64,000 bases of DNA from Vitellaria paradoxa (Eukaryota > Streptophyta > Magnoliopsida > Ericales > Sapotaceae): positions 32,983,433-33,047,432 of the forward strand of contig CM034244.1 in the NCBI GenBank assembly GCA_019916065.1. The letters are read 5' to 3'. Of this stretch, positions 36,801-57,586 are shown piece by piece; position 1 is the stretch's first letter; each line of letters begins with the position of its first letter. The notes below the pieces were generated by a model that worked only from the letters and a program-made list of their open reading frames with translations, had not been told where the DNA came from and ran no database searches. Made by a program: the position numbers and the translations under genes.

Positions 36801-38071
36801 ATGCTGCTCAAACTTTGACCCTGAAGCCCTGCCTGAAAAGTGAACCCAGCTGGAATTGAGCTCGTAACATCCTGGAATCTATTATCACCCACATTTCCAG
36901 GCTTCTCCTTCACAAAAATTGTAGAGGAAACCAAACTAGCCTGTCCTTGACCAGTATCGTCCCTAACCTCCTTTGGTATTTTCAGCTTTCCCATGTCATT
37001 TGATAACATTTTTTCTTCTCTCCTATTCAAACGCCGAGAAGCGCCTCTGGTGCTTCCGAAAACAAAGCTACTCTTGTCAAAGCTTCTGAAATCAACCTCT
37101 TTCTCTTTACCACCATAAGTATTCACTGCATCTCTTGTATTCAAATTCTTCATCTTATCAGCAAGTTCATTTGCTGAGCTTCCAGGCAGAGAATTACCGC
37201 CCTTATTAGTGTCTCCAAATACAAACTTCTTCATATCATTGGCACAATTAAGACTACTTCCATCAACTACGCCAGCATCATCTTTAATGTGCAATTTATT
37301 CAACTCATTTGGAAGTTCCAATACCACAGTTGTACCAAATGAATCCGTTACAGTGTCTCCACTTCCAGACGTAAAATGGTTCTTATTATGTGCATTTAAG
37401 TCAAAATTCGCCGCATTCCCTGAACCTTCAATATTCAACTTTCTCATCTCATCTGGGAGTTTAGATACTACGCATTCATCAATACCACTCTTTTCAACGA
37501 TACTTGCCAATATGGGAACCCCTTTATCAGAAACCTCAGCAAGCTTAGGACTTTCACTACCCCTTGCATTTAGATTTAGTGCAGGATTAAGGCCACTCAC
37601 AAACTCTTGTTCGCTTCCAATTTTCAATTTCCCCATCTCATCAAGAATTTTGTTTGGCACAAACCCACTAGAATTATTAGAATTCCCAATCTTGAATTTC
37701 AAATTGGGGCTCAATTTTTCCGGCCTTGATGCTCCAAACACAAATGCATCATCATTACCAACATTGCCAAACTTCAAATTTCCAGACAGTGAAGACCCCA
37801 AGGAAGGAATCGAATTATCTGAAATTGATCGAAAGGGGTTAAACCCAGGATCAATTTTACCGGTCAAAGATGATGATTGTGCAGACCTTGGATGGCTAGA
37901 GGTTGAATGCCTCCTCGACTTAAACATTCTCGGCTTCGAGCGGGCCAAAGCCGAGCCGTGCGCCGGCTTTCCAGGACCTAATCCCGGCTTGAATAAGCCG
38001 ATATCTGAGTTAATCTCGTTTGAATCCCGAAGCCCAGAAGGGCCGTCTTCATTTGCATTCAATGGATTCAT
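20433..38071 (-). CDS. TPR and J-domain (DnaJ) protein, DNAJC7-like, 1355 aa
   Basis: Plant co-chaperone of the group of Arabidopsis At5g12430 (TPR16) and At2g41520 (TPR15). TPRs of such proteins bind Hsp70/Hsp90 and the J domain stimulates Hsp70. Eleven exons in frame, minus strand: 38071-35628, 35422-35183, 33129-33000, 31047-30895, 30753-30509, 30422-30353, 28306-28100, 23735-23524, 21936-21858, 21789-21652, 20582-20433. Residues 1 to about 800 are low-complexity with FVFG motifs and repeated EM-KL motifs; TPRs cover about 810-1220 (GNQAYSSGDMLRAEDYYTQG; YSNRAATRMSLGRMREALAD; GNEAFQSGRHAEAVEHYTAA; CNRAAAYKAMGQITDAIADC). The C-terminal J domain has the HPD tripeptide at 1257-1259 and ends near LSDPTKRLRYDLEEE. 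The start is the first in-frame ATG (MNPLNANEDG); no ATG occurs upstream in frame. Introns hold a gag-only LTR element, a TRIM and a partial exon copy. Confidence 0.95.
20664..21026. repeat. Possible MITE in the last intron of the TPR-J gene
   Basis: gatgctgtttggaac near 20663 and gctcccaaacggggcc near 21011-21026 form a weak inverted pair, each next to ATA. The sequence between has further inverted fragments such as tttttggcattggg. There is no ORF. Resembles the GGGGCGTTTGGAA-ended elements elsewhere in the window, but the match is poor. Confidence 0.3.
23785..27047 (+). mobile_element. Gag-only LTR retrotransposon (TR-GAG type), complete, TSD TATTG
   Basis: The 5' LTR is 23785-24154 (370 bp) and the 3' LTR 26688-27047 (360 bp). 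Both start TGATGAGGAC and end GTTCCGCATCA. They differ mainly by two small indels (about 2 and 8 bp), so the insertion is recent. TATTG flanks at 23780-23784 and 27048-27052. The primer-binding site TGGTATCAGAGC is at 24158-24169 (initiator Met tRNA), and a purine stretch aggagagt precedes the 3' LTR. The interior has a GC-rich stretch of CCTCCGGCGA-like repeats (24300-24545), a long A tract (about 24814-24855), and one large ORF with gag similarity. No protease, reverse transcriptase or integrase is present, so movement would need help from another element. It lies in intron 7 of the TPR-J gene, antisense, with its left edge 49 bp from the exon 8 acceptor. Confidence 0.95.
25025..26776 (+). 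CDS. Gag-like protein of the gag-only retrotransposon, 583 aa
   Basis: A single intact ORF in the LTR element. Residues about 28-185 match the retrotransposon gag fold of Ty3/gypsy type: YFSGAIDPPGFLDWVDDIEY, ARLTNYAREYW-like LAKTRLTNYAREYWQTVE, WALMKQILSDRFVPKSF, and DDYFDQFKTLR with FVLGLRP. No CCHC zinc knuckle follows. Residues about 200-555 are a long region I do not recognise, rich in Ser, Phe, Tyr and Leu, with no protease or polymerase motif. The frame ends ELM and then runs about 27 residues into the 3' LTR before stopping, giving a hydrophobic LTR-encoded tail. The start ATG follows an A-rich tract. The gag call is firm; the rest is of unknown function. Confidence 0.8.
   Translation: MNIENQLYWNNKVGLHSIHQTYVKNPPYFSGAIDPPGFLDWVDDIEYIFNYHDLSDDQCIRLAKTRLTNYAREYWQTVELYHRHVTQWALMKQILSDRFVPKSFIDKAWSQLMRLKQEDSSVDDYFDQFKTLRKWSNFQNEPCAISRFVLGLRPCIREAVQRYTHKTLNEAYSKALEIEKYYKFESYESISESKCPIQTIELHRPSPKPGAPIVSVDTYDSLIDSSLLTFDYDESPNSQNVSEVVELVPPSSYIDFVGLFEDIMNNDRQDCIDSIISDGYFFRGYYLSISRVLLSDFISWEFFESMSKLFFREITQLHESSSLLVYNRGILVYIEQFLLQVMRSISYRYFIDLIEFLATYSSLRDSNLTSSFASSLVIFSQPCIPPFFDNADINWKIGLSNNYYKFPTYVIDENKEFNGCNLMMTYALHTYYLISSCQNLHAENVGPFYILCNPNPNAIFFTLPCDMSFVVIWHVENLLSCEGIFGPQILSAGYGDIFMPVPVPPPLQRCLSVFDVEDLIFLQLQRCLVKWKMRHDNSAKFSTRRSRVLLSPGELMRTSSRFLFLLLLLLFYLLFGPICFGLY
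27360..27600 (+). mobile_element. RTE-type LINE fragment (3' coding part)
   Basis: The plus strand reads MCGNTKKD, IRNKYIQKKVKVAMIEEKLR and ESHLKWLGHVQTRTTDA with in-frame stops. This is the conserved RTE C-terminal segment ([13 protein letters not shown]...LRWFGHV). It sits in intron 7 of the TPR-J gene, just beyond the gag-only element, and is isolated from other RTE parts. Confidence 0.75.
28360..28388. repeat. G-run plus GA microsatellite
   Basis: A G run of about 11 followed by about ten GA units, 55-80 bp from exon 7 of the TPR-J gene on its upstream side. Likely length-variable. Confidence 0.8.
28616..28962 (-). mobile_element. TRIM retrotransposon, second family (347 bp, TSD GGAGC)
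   Basis: Two 133-bp direct repeats, 28616-28748 and 28830-28962, start TGTTAAAGAAACCC and end TTTAACA or TCTAACA. They differ at only a handful of bases, so the insertion is young. gctctgatacca at 28818-28829 is the reverse of TGGTATCAGAGC, a perfect initiator-Met primer-binding site next to the 5' LTR on the minus strand. The purine tract gtgagggaggc abuts the other LTR. GGAGC at 28611-28615 and 28963-28967 is the target duplication. In intron 6 of the TPR-J gene, same strand as the gene. The LTR contains the plant-typical TCTCACATCGGCCC block. Confidence 0.95.
31048..32999 (-). other. Intron 3 of the TPR-J gene, largely unassigned
   Basis: AT-rich and without exons. A candidate LTR-element scrap lies near 32440-32640: caaatggggagattgttaga resembles the purine tract plus TGTTAG-type LTR start at the end of copia elements, but no polymerase coding remains and no second LTR is seen. 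A diverged repeat-like block at 31640-31760 and another at 31780-31930 could not be classified. Confidence 0.4.
33071..33395 (-). repeat. 173-bp tandem duplication copying part of exon 3 of the TPR-J gene
   Basis: Unit 1 (about 33071-33243) contains the 5' part of exon 3 with its acceptor and upstream intron. Unit 2 (about 33244-33395) repeats it with changes: gcaaagcacttaatgaaata against gcaagcacttaatgaaatgt, and gtgctgcatc-aataactaaa in both. The copied exon piece is damaged (the GGGGAAGTTG stretch became GGGTAAGTTG), and its acceptor region reads cagtaactaaaaagg in place of taacaactaagaagg. It is a partial pseudo-exon inside intron 2. Confidence 0.8.
33396..35182 (-). other. Intron 2 of the TPR-J gene, distal part
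   Basis: AT-rich sequence with stops in all frames. Apart from the short tandem repeat above I see no element ends, exon or RNA gene here. Confidence 0.6.
33546..33640. repeat. Two-copy short tandem repeat
   Basis: aatttgcatatgttaaaaat followed by attgacactaagtacaatcatgat is repeated once with few changes (period about 46 bp). Non-coding, in intron 2 of the TPR-J gene. Confidence 0.7.
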
Positions 38072-38400
38072 GCCCTTCAATTGGTTGGCGAAGGAAAACC
38101 CAGAAATTCCAATGAAAAAGAAAAAGAAAAAAAGGGATTGGCAAACTGACTGTTGGAATTAGAATTTTTTAGTCGTTAACCGTCGTGGTGGAGGTCCAAG
38201 GAAAGTGCCAGAGCTCCGCAATCTAGCAACGCCGGCAACGTATCAAACTGGGACTGGGAGTCATCAAATCGGACGGCTGTGCTTGAAAACCCAAGAAGAA
38301 AGATGCGCCTCCTCTCTTGGTTGATCAGACATCACTCAGATCAGCTACAGTAGAGTTTTTTACCCAGTGGAACCATTTGAACCGGTAATGCTGAGGTTGG
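38072..38400 (-). promoter_or_regulatory. 5' UTR and promoter-proximal region of the TPR-J gene
   Basis: Upstream of the ATG the transcribed strand has a pyrimidine-rich leader (CTTTTTTTCTTTTTCTTTTT type, 38111-38130). The segment to about 38330 is GC-richer than the DNA beyond and is the likely transcription start region. No convincing TATA box or named element could be picked by eye. Confidence 0.4.
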
Positions 38401-38851
38401 GCAAATTTACCAAGTAGGAGTGAAAGTATCAACAGAAATATTTTGACAGTCGAAACTTTTAAGTGCCATTTATTAACTCTGTTTTTATTTTTTTTAAATA
38501 AAAACTGAAGTAGTATTTGAAAATATAATTTTGTTCAATTTTTTTCAAAAAAATTAAATTATTTAGTAAAATATATTTCATATTAATTTAATTTAATTTA
38601 ATTATATTGTCTATTAAAAATAATTTAATAAAATATAATTAATTTTTATCATTTAATTCAGTAAATATAAAATATATTGTTTATATTATTTAATGAATAA
38701 AATATATTTCATAATAATTAAAATAATTTAACTGTGATATTTATTAAAAATAATTTAATAAAACATATTTAATATTAAATTAAATTAAATTAAGTTAATT
38801 CAATTTATTATTTATTAAAAATATTCAGCATTAAATAGTTACAAATGAGGA

Positions 38852-39341
38852 TAAAGGTGAAAATTAGCAGAATCGAGTTAAACTTTAACTTATTCGAGCT
38901 TACCTCAAATTATTTATACTGAGTTCAAGCTTGAGCTCGAGCTACTTATACTAACTTCAAGGTCAGTTTAAACTTTTATATAAACTCGAGGTAGGATTAA
39001 TAGAAAAGAATTTAAACTCAAATTCATCTTGCAAATAATTCGATTAAACTAAAATGATATTGTTTTAGTATAAAATATAATAAGTAAAATATTATAATAA
39101 ATATATATAAATATTATTAAAAATACAAAAATATTATTAAAAATATATATATATATTATTTTATTAAACTGACTCGTGAACTTTCAAGCCGAGCTATTCT
39201 AAGCTTAAGTTCGAGCTCGAATTTAAACGAGACACAAGTTAAACTTGATTCAAGTTCATCTTAGCCATGAACTAAACTCGAGTTGAATTTTTTTTTTTTT
39301 TTTTAGTCGAGCTCAAATAGCTCGATTCGTTTTCACCCCTA
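38852..39341. mobile_element. hAT-like non-autonomous DNA element (490 bp)
   Basis: Left end taaaggtgaaaa and right end ttttcaccccta are inverted partners, extended by shared gaatcgag sequence. The interior is rich in gagctcgag-type palindromic words, typical of a common plant hAT-MITE class. The flanks aatgagga (38844-38851) and aattagag (39342-39349) agree at five of eight positions, consistent with an old 8-bp target duplication. Confidence 0.6.
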
Positions 39342-39889
39342 AATTAGAGAGTGACCCCTATTTATAACCTTTCACTTCTCCAGTGCACAGTGGAGATCTA
39401 ATTGATCTAACAGTGGAGAGGCTGATACTCTAAAATTCTCCACAGGAATATCTAAAATATTTACATGGTAAGTTTTCTACGTATTTTAGAATTCTCTACA
39501 ATTTAATAAAATATATTTCATATTAATTAAATTAATTAATTTATATTAGTTTAATTTAATTATATTCTTTATTAAAAATAATTTTAGTTCAATAAAATAT
39601 TTGAATAAAATAATTCATTTTATTGTGATATGATAAAAATGGGCAGAATGTTAAAATTGACAAAATATTTGTAACAAAAAAAAAACAACGTGAAAATACT
39701 TCTTTTTATTTATGTCTTTTTGTTTAAGATTTTATTTTATTTTTTTGAAAGCAAAAAAATAAAAATAGATTTATCGAACATATTTCTATTACTAGTTTAC
39801 AAAATTTAAAAATATAAACAAAAAAAACAAAAAATGGAAATATTACCAAACAAGGGCTTAGCGAATTGAAAAAAAATAATGGGTTAGAA

Positions 39890-40060
39890 AATTACTAATC
39901 ATTATTGAATTGTGACATTTGAGACATTTGGACTTTTGAAAAAGTTAAAAAAAAAAATCAAAAGTTGGTATAAAAGTGACATGTGGCAAAATCTAATTGT
40001 AGAAAGTTGAGAACTTTTGAAACTTTTTTTTGGTACTCCAAATGGACCTATTATAAGTAC
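39890..40060. repeat. MITE-like fragment related to the one at 47653
   Basis: aaaagttggtataaaagtga and gtagaaagttgagaactttt match aaaagttggtattgaagtga and ggaggaagttgagaattttt at 47709-47785. The right end tactccaaatggacctatta also resembles the ends of the element at 58181-58553. The left end is unclear. Confidence 0.45.
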
Positions 40061-41025
40061 GCCATAAATATATCCAAAATTATAATATCAAAAATCTTAG
40101 AGACTTTTATTATAACTACGCCATAAATATATTCAAAATTATAATATCAAAAATCTTAGAGACTTTAATATGAAGCGTCCAATCAACACTCGGGATTTTG
40201 ATAGCTATGATTGATTTTCTCCAGCTACACAGATAAGTGCTTGTTCTTTCTTCTTTTTTTTGTCCAAACACTTGAGCAATTTTGTCAACGGGTAAGGTTA
40301 GCCAATTGTCCATCCAACAAGCAAGTCGAGCACTTGAGTATATTTAGAGAGTAAAGCTTATAATTAAGTGCATAAGTGAGCATGTACCTTTTCTTGATCG
40401 TCAACTATTAGTTTATATAAGACTTGGGCCAAACTCACGATCATTACCTTGACTGGTCTAGCTACATTTGTTCATGGATAACTGGTTTAAGTCGTGAGTA
40501 AAAGAACAAGCGGCAAGCAATTTCCCTCACCTTCCTCATCAATCCCACTTCTAAATTAGAGACGGGATGTTGTGGATACCTGTCACGTGTGTATGCTAAA
40601 GTTAACACCCTCAAATCGCCTCTTAACCCTTGTTTACATGTTTCATATGTGGACAAGGGCTTAATTGAATTAATCCTTATTATTCAGCTGGAATTATTAT
40701 TAAGCTACTTTGGAATCTTTACTTGAACTTTCATTTAACATTCTTGATAAGGCTGATGTCATTGTCTGCATAAGCTCTAATGTACATCTGACAATTAACT
40801 CAAATGTCCCATTAATGAGATGGTTAGTTATCATTATGCACCCTATGGGGTTCTGGCCGTTCAGGTTCAGCAATCTTTCACCTCCTACTTAGTTTATATA
40901 AATATTGGGGGAACCTTTTATTCATGTGTTATTTGTTTTAAAGGCCGAATCTCGTCCTCATTTTTTTCGTCTTTTTCTTCTATTCTTCTATTCTAGTTAG
41001 GATTAATGCTGACTAGTTTTCAAGT

Positions 41026-43474
41026 TGTTGATATATATAGAATATAGAAATTAAGAAATTATAATTTTGTATATATAAAAATCAAGAAATCCTTTTTGTC
41101 ATAAGTCTTTATTTTAGTTTTCAATTCTATTTTCTAGCATTACCTGTATAAAGGATTCTTTGTATTCTTCTACATATACAATAATACAATTATTCTATTT
41201 TTCATTAGTTTAATTCCTTGTCTTCTTTTTATTTTTTTTGGTATCAGAGCCGTTCAATTCTGGTTCTTAAAATTTTTTTCTTCATTGGTGATTAGTTTTC
41301 TAGCCAGTTTTGTTCGAAACTTTTTAATTAATCAATGGCTAGCACTCTGCTTCGGTGTTTTGCTTCGTGGCTTTGTCTTTTTTTGGGTTTCCTCCAACAC
41401 CCAGATTTGTCTTTTTCTCGCTCTAGCACTCCTTTAAAAAGGTTTGATTTCCTCCAAAAAGGCTTGGTTTTTGTTTTGCCTTGGTTTCTGTTTTGGTTTC
41501 ATTAATTTATTTTTCAGTGGTAATGGTTTTAAATCCATGTTCTTGGTGAACCCGACATGACAAGGCCATAAGCTGCTTTTTTGCAGCTCTATTTTGGCGT
41601 CTCCTTTATTTTAGTATATATTTATTTATGCTTTCTCAAAAATGATATTGTCTGCCCAATTGACACCATTCTTGATGGTTCCAATTACAATATTTAAGTT
41701 TAGCAAATGTCTGTGTTTCTGATCAGACGTAAACTTTGGAGGTATGTTATTGGTAAACGTCTCAATCCGTAGAAATCATACAAAGAGACATAAGAGTAGT
41801 TTGACAACTGCATTAAGGATTGGGTTAGCGCTCACTATAAGATTATTTCTTGGTTTATTAATACTTCTAGTTCTGCTATTCAGAGTCTTCAACTTAAGTT
41901 TCGGAAAGCTCATACTACCTGGGAATTTCTAGCCAATCGGTATAATTGCAATAGTGATGCTACTCTATAATTCCAATTGGAATCCAAGCTCTATCAAATG
42001 CGGCAAAAGCCTGGTCAGTCTATTGCCGACTATCATGCTCAAGTCCATAACCTCTGGGATTAACTCTCTCAAGTCGATCCTTTCTTTACAGATGCTGAGT
42101 TTATTAGATTGTTTGCGACATATAGAGATCGACGTCAATTTATTCACTTTATGATGGAGATTCGAGACGACTTTGAAAATACTCAAGCTTTTCTTCTGCA
42201 CCGCTCTCCTCTATCATCACTTGAAATTGCGCTTGCCAAGCTTCTTTCTGAGGAGACCTGTCAGAAGACTCGTCAACTACGGACCTCAGATTTAGTTATG
42301 GCTAGCACTTCTACTCAGGCTATCTCTGTTGTGTCTTTCATTCCTACTGTATCATAAAAAACGCAACCAAGTCTGGTGTAATTATTGTAAAAAGGAAGAC
42401 CATCTTATCAGTGACTACCTTAAACTCAAGGCTAAGCGCTCCAAATTTCAACCCCGTAATCAAACTGTTATTGCATCTTTTCTTGGCCATCCAAGTTCTA
42501 CCACTCATTTATTCCGTACTGCTGCTAATGTTGAGGTTATAGTCCATCAGGTTATCACTTGTTCTTCTCGTACTTTGTCTGTAGCCACAAGTATGTCTGT
42601 GTCCCCCTGGTATATTGATTCTGCTTGTTGCAACCACATGACTTCTAACTCTTCTTTACTTTCTCATAAGTAGTCTTTTTCACAAGCCCCATTAATCTAT
42701 ACTGCTAATGGTTCCCATATGTTAGTTAGTCATGTTGGCTTTATCACTAATCATAATTTTTGCATACGTAATACTTATCTTGTTTCCAAGTTATCCTTAA
42801 ATCTTTTCTCTGTGGGTTAACTTGTTGAACTTGGTTACATTGTAAAATTTTCTAACGATGGGTGTGTTGTGCAGGATCCTCAGATGGACCAATTGATTGG
42901 GACAAGGCGTAAAGTTGGTTGCCTATTTGAGCTTAATTCCTTGCATCTCCTGAGCCTTTCCTCATTAGTTTCTCAACTAGTTGTAGCCATTACCACATCT
43001 TCTAGATTGTGGCATTCTTGTCTTGGTCATACTTTGTTGTCTCGTGTCCATTTGTTAGCGTCAAAAGGACATTTAGGTCTTATTAAATTTTCTTCTTTTG
43101 ATTGTTTACCATGTCAATAGGGAAACAAACTACTTTACCATTTAATAAAAGTGATTCTATTTCTGCTACACCTTTTGATTTTGTTAATTCTAATATTTGG
43201 GAACTTGTACCTATTGCTACTAAGGGGAGAAGTCATTACTTTGTAACTTTTGTTGATGATTTTTCATGATATACTTGGATTTATTTATTTTATAATCGAT
43301 TTGAGTTACCTAAAATTTTTGATAAGTTCCTAATTTCTATCTTCTATTTTAGTTTCCAATTCTATTTTCTAACTTTGCCACTATAAAGACTTTTTTGTAT
43401 TCTTGTACATATACAATAATACAATTATTCTATTTTTCACTAGTTCAATTCTTTGTCTTCCCTTTATTTTATCA
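41026..43474 (+). mobile_element. Ty1/copia LTR retrotransposon, internally deleted, TSD CAAGT
   Basis: The 5' LTR runs from TGTTGATATA at 41026 to about 41237 and is followed directly by the primer-binding site TGGTATCAGAGC (41239-41250). Remains in order: gag (41640-42300, including LTRTHHSRL-like and FPLEIALAKLLSEET text), a damaged zinc knuckle CNYCKKEDHLISD (last Cys lost), protease WYIDSACCNHMTS (42610-42650), GAG-pre-integrase WHSCLGHTLLSRVHLLASKG (43010-43070) and the integrase start THFVTFVDDFS-like (43240-43270). The sequence then jumps into a 3' LTR truncated at its left (about 43327-43474, ending ATCA). CAAGT at 41021-41025 and 43475-43479 is a perfect target duplication. Stops interrupt all frames. 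Confidence 0.88.
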
Positions 43475-43479
43475 CAAGT

Positions 43480-46170
43480 GAAAAAGTAACATCATAAATG
43501 GTGTTAAATTTTCAAGTGAAAAAATAATTCAAATTTAAATAGAATCAAAAAGTATAAATGCAAGAAATGTGAAGTATAATGGGATGTAAATGCACATTTT
43601 AAAGTTGTAAGGGCTAAAATCATTAACTTTGACAAATTTTTAAACTTTTTTACTTGAATATGAAGTATATGAGATGTGAAAGTAGGTTTTTAAAGTTCAA
43701 TAAATATTAGTGATTTTCATCTCAAATAGGGGAGTATAAAGGCAATTAACCCTTTTAAAAAATTAATAATAGATTGTGAGTTGTTATTAGTAGTTGTTGG
43801 TGGTTTTAGCTTCACCAGTCTCAATATTTTTCAAATTTCACCAAATACCCTACTTTTCCCTTATATAAAGTGTAGATATCAAAATAAGAGTAAAAGCTTT
43901 ATGGTCTAAATGCTATCATTAAATAATTTTGGCAATTTTTCCATATTTATTTTTACCTATAATTTTTAGAAGGTATATTGCCATTATGTGGAATGAGAGT
44001 TACATATTATATTGTCATATCCCAAAACCTAGCACTCTTGTATCATAAATTATCATGCCCCAAACAAATATGTTGGGGATAGATAAAACATAGGAATATG
44101 TGAAGTAATTTAAACCAAAATAAATCTATTATATGGTCTAGTCCAATCAATGAAAAGTGTCCAATCGTCATTATTTGAGTCAACATAGACACTATAAAAA
44201 TAATAACAACACAAAACTCTGTCTTACATTCATCCCTCATTCCCATATAATAATACAACAAATCCAATAGGTTGTTACCTGAGAAAACATCAAATAAGAT
44301 CTGTCTATCTATAACATCTCAAAACATAATAATAATTAAATATTTGGTAGTGAGTATTACACAACAGTATGTCAAATAATAATAAATAAGTTTAAGTCTT
44401 AAGACCACACTCCGAGTCGCGTAAATAAAATCAAACACCAAATTTAGGGCCTACAATCTATTGTCTAACTAATAGTCTCTAATTTCGCTCTGGGTGACTA
44501 CTCCTAATCCTAAAAGGGTCACTTATATTGCAGAATGAGTGAGTTCGACAACCCAAAAGGTAAAATAGTTTTAGTGGGCACAAGTGTACAAGTTCAGTAG
44601 TACATAGTATATGCATCATAATAACCATAAACAGGAATGCATAATAAAATTCTGATCTTCATTTACTTCCAATCTTATTTTGAGACAGATGACACTTAGC
44701 TAAGTACATGAGATCACCAACCACACTAATTTTAGTTTGAATAAAACAAACTTGCATCCAATGAATATTCCTTATCCTTGGGGAATAGATCACATATTGT
44801 CACAATGGCTTTTCTATTATATCTCACAGTAGGTATCTAATTTCAATAAAACATCAGTTTATAGCCTTATCAAATCAATATCTCAAGTATACCTAGTTAC
44901 CAATGACTAATCTCTAGTCACATATATCAACTAGGGATTATTCAATATTTTTAAAAATTCATTTTCAAGAAAGCAGTTCCTATCAATAAAATATGATTAT
45001 GCTTTAACACATTAATACATCAATAAGTAGGCTTTCTATTCTATTCACAACAATCGGATGCTGCAACCCCAACCTAATATATATGATATGCTTAATCTTG
45101 TTTAATAATGTAGATTCTCATCATAGCATATTCATAACTCAAGAATATTGTAAACAACCAATATAAGTTCAATAGAAGGCCTAGTAATTTGGGAAAATAT
45201 ATATAATATCAATGCCAAATGTTGAGGAAATTAAAATTTCAAAACTATATAATATTTTATAAAAAATTTCAAATTATATAATATTTTTAAAAAAATCATT
45301 TCTTCCATATTCCATTAGAACGTCCTACTCGTTCGAAGGAATATCAAATTTTTACAGCTTCTGACTTTCTAGTCAAATTAAACGCCTTGACTAAAAAACT
45401 TAGATATAGGACATTTCATACATAAACACAAACCTCAAAAGGCCTCAATCAACCATTTCAGCTTCCAATCTAGCAATAAACATACAATAACATGCATATA
45501 ACTCAAATTATAGTCTTACATATCGATCACAACTCAAATCATAAAAAAATATCAATAATTTCTACACACAAACACACATATAGACATGTATAAATAACAA
45601 CAAAACTCTAAATCTAAGGTACAGGTCCATCCTAGGTTATGCTAGAGCGCAAAATAAACACATAGGGGGTTTTCCTCCTTCTTGGTTGAGGAAAAATTAA
45701 GAAAATAAAAAAATTAACAAAATTGCCAAAACTTCATAAGCCTAGAAAGGTGGTTCCTGCTCATTGGGAGGTACTAAATAAATTGCTACTTGAATCTTGG
45801 TTTTGAGTATAAGGATTCTATTGACTTGTAAAAAGTGGGCTTAACCCTTGGGGATGTGATAATACATTTAAGATATTATTTTATCGTACATACTCGCATT
45901 TGGATCCAAGAATAGTGACATGCACCAAATGTCCCGTCTAAGATAAGAAAGTTACATTGAAAAGTCCTGACAAATGATGATCGAGATGATATTCAACATT
46001 TTTGAACTACGAAACACTCGATTGCTAATTGATTCTAAGTAGCTTTATCGAGATCAGAAGCAAATTGCGTGAGGGCTTCTAATTCTACAAATGGCTACTT
46101 GTTTCATAACTTTAATTTGAGCAATAGATTCTACTTTGGAAATGGAGAAACCCAATAATGTGCTAATTCA
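43480..46170. other. AT-rich intergenic stretch without recognised features
   Basis: No ORF of recognisable family, no LTR pair and no RNA gene could be identified. Probably decayed repeat sequence between the copia element and the hexokinase promoter. Confidence 0.5.
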
Positions 46171-46668
46171 TTTTTCGCAGGCAGTATTTGACTAATTATT
46201 TAATATATTGTTGGTAAAAAAAAAATTCATAACTCAAGGGAAGTTCGAAAAAATCAATTACAGCAGGTAACAAATCTCATACACTATTATAAATTTGAGG
46301 GCAAATCGGTTTCATGTTGCATTTTTAGCAGCAGCAATTTGCCAATTAATTTTTTATGGAAAGTGTTTGACTAATTATTTCATATATTATCAGTAAAACA
46401 AATAAAATTCTTAAATCAAGGGAAGCTTGAAAAATCAATTACAATAGGTAATAAAACCCGCATGTTATTGTGAGTTTGAGAGCAAATCAATTTTATGACG
46501 CATTGTCATTTATAACATTTCATTCATTAATTTTTCGCGAATAGTATTTAACTAATTATTTAATATATTACAATAAAAAAAAATTCCTAATTCTAGGGAG
46601 CTCGAAAAATCATAGGGAGCAAATCTCGCGTGGTATTGTGAGTTCGAGGGCAAATCAGTCTTTTGACC
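46171..46668. repeat. Three 180-bp tandem repeats upstream of the hexokinase gene
   Basis: Units start near 46171, 46351 and 46531 (period 180 bp), the third partial. Each has aattaatttttcgcg or a variant, then gtatttgactaattatttaa, a short A run, a tcaaggga-gctcgaaaaatc block, and gtgagtttgagggcaaatca. The units differ at perhaps a fifth of positions. The array ends about 240 bp before the hexokinase ATG, at the transition into GC-richer promoter or leader sequence. Confidence 0.85.
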
Positions 46669-46906
46669 TCATCAATTAGTACTCAGCTGTTCGCCTGCCA
46701 ACGCTGCCAAGTGCGACGACTGCGCGAAGACCGCCACGACACACCTCCCTCTCTCTCTGTCAAACTTTTCTTCGAACAAGTTGTCTTCCTCCATTCTCCG
46801 ACCAGTTTTGCGGCCAAATCATCGGTGTGGCGACGGGTATGGAATCGAGATGCCTCGTCCTGGCCATGGCATGAGAGTTGGTTGTTGAGAGCTGTGGTGG
46901 TGAGAG
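46669..46906 (+). promoter_or_regulatory. Probable 5' leader/core promoter of the hexokinase gene
   Basis: GC content rises sharply here against the AT-rich DNA upstream. It contains a CT-rich stretch (cctccctctctctctgtc, 46744-46762) of the kind seen near plant transcription starts. No clear TATA box is seen, and the start site is undetermined. Confidence 0.4.

Positions 46907-57586
<10,680 letters not shown>

Noticed and set aside
37209..38162. 317-codon open frame on the plus strand
   Set aside because: It is entirely antisense to exon 1 of the TPR-J gene, whose own frame, splice signals and homology are clear.
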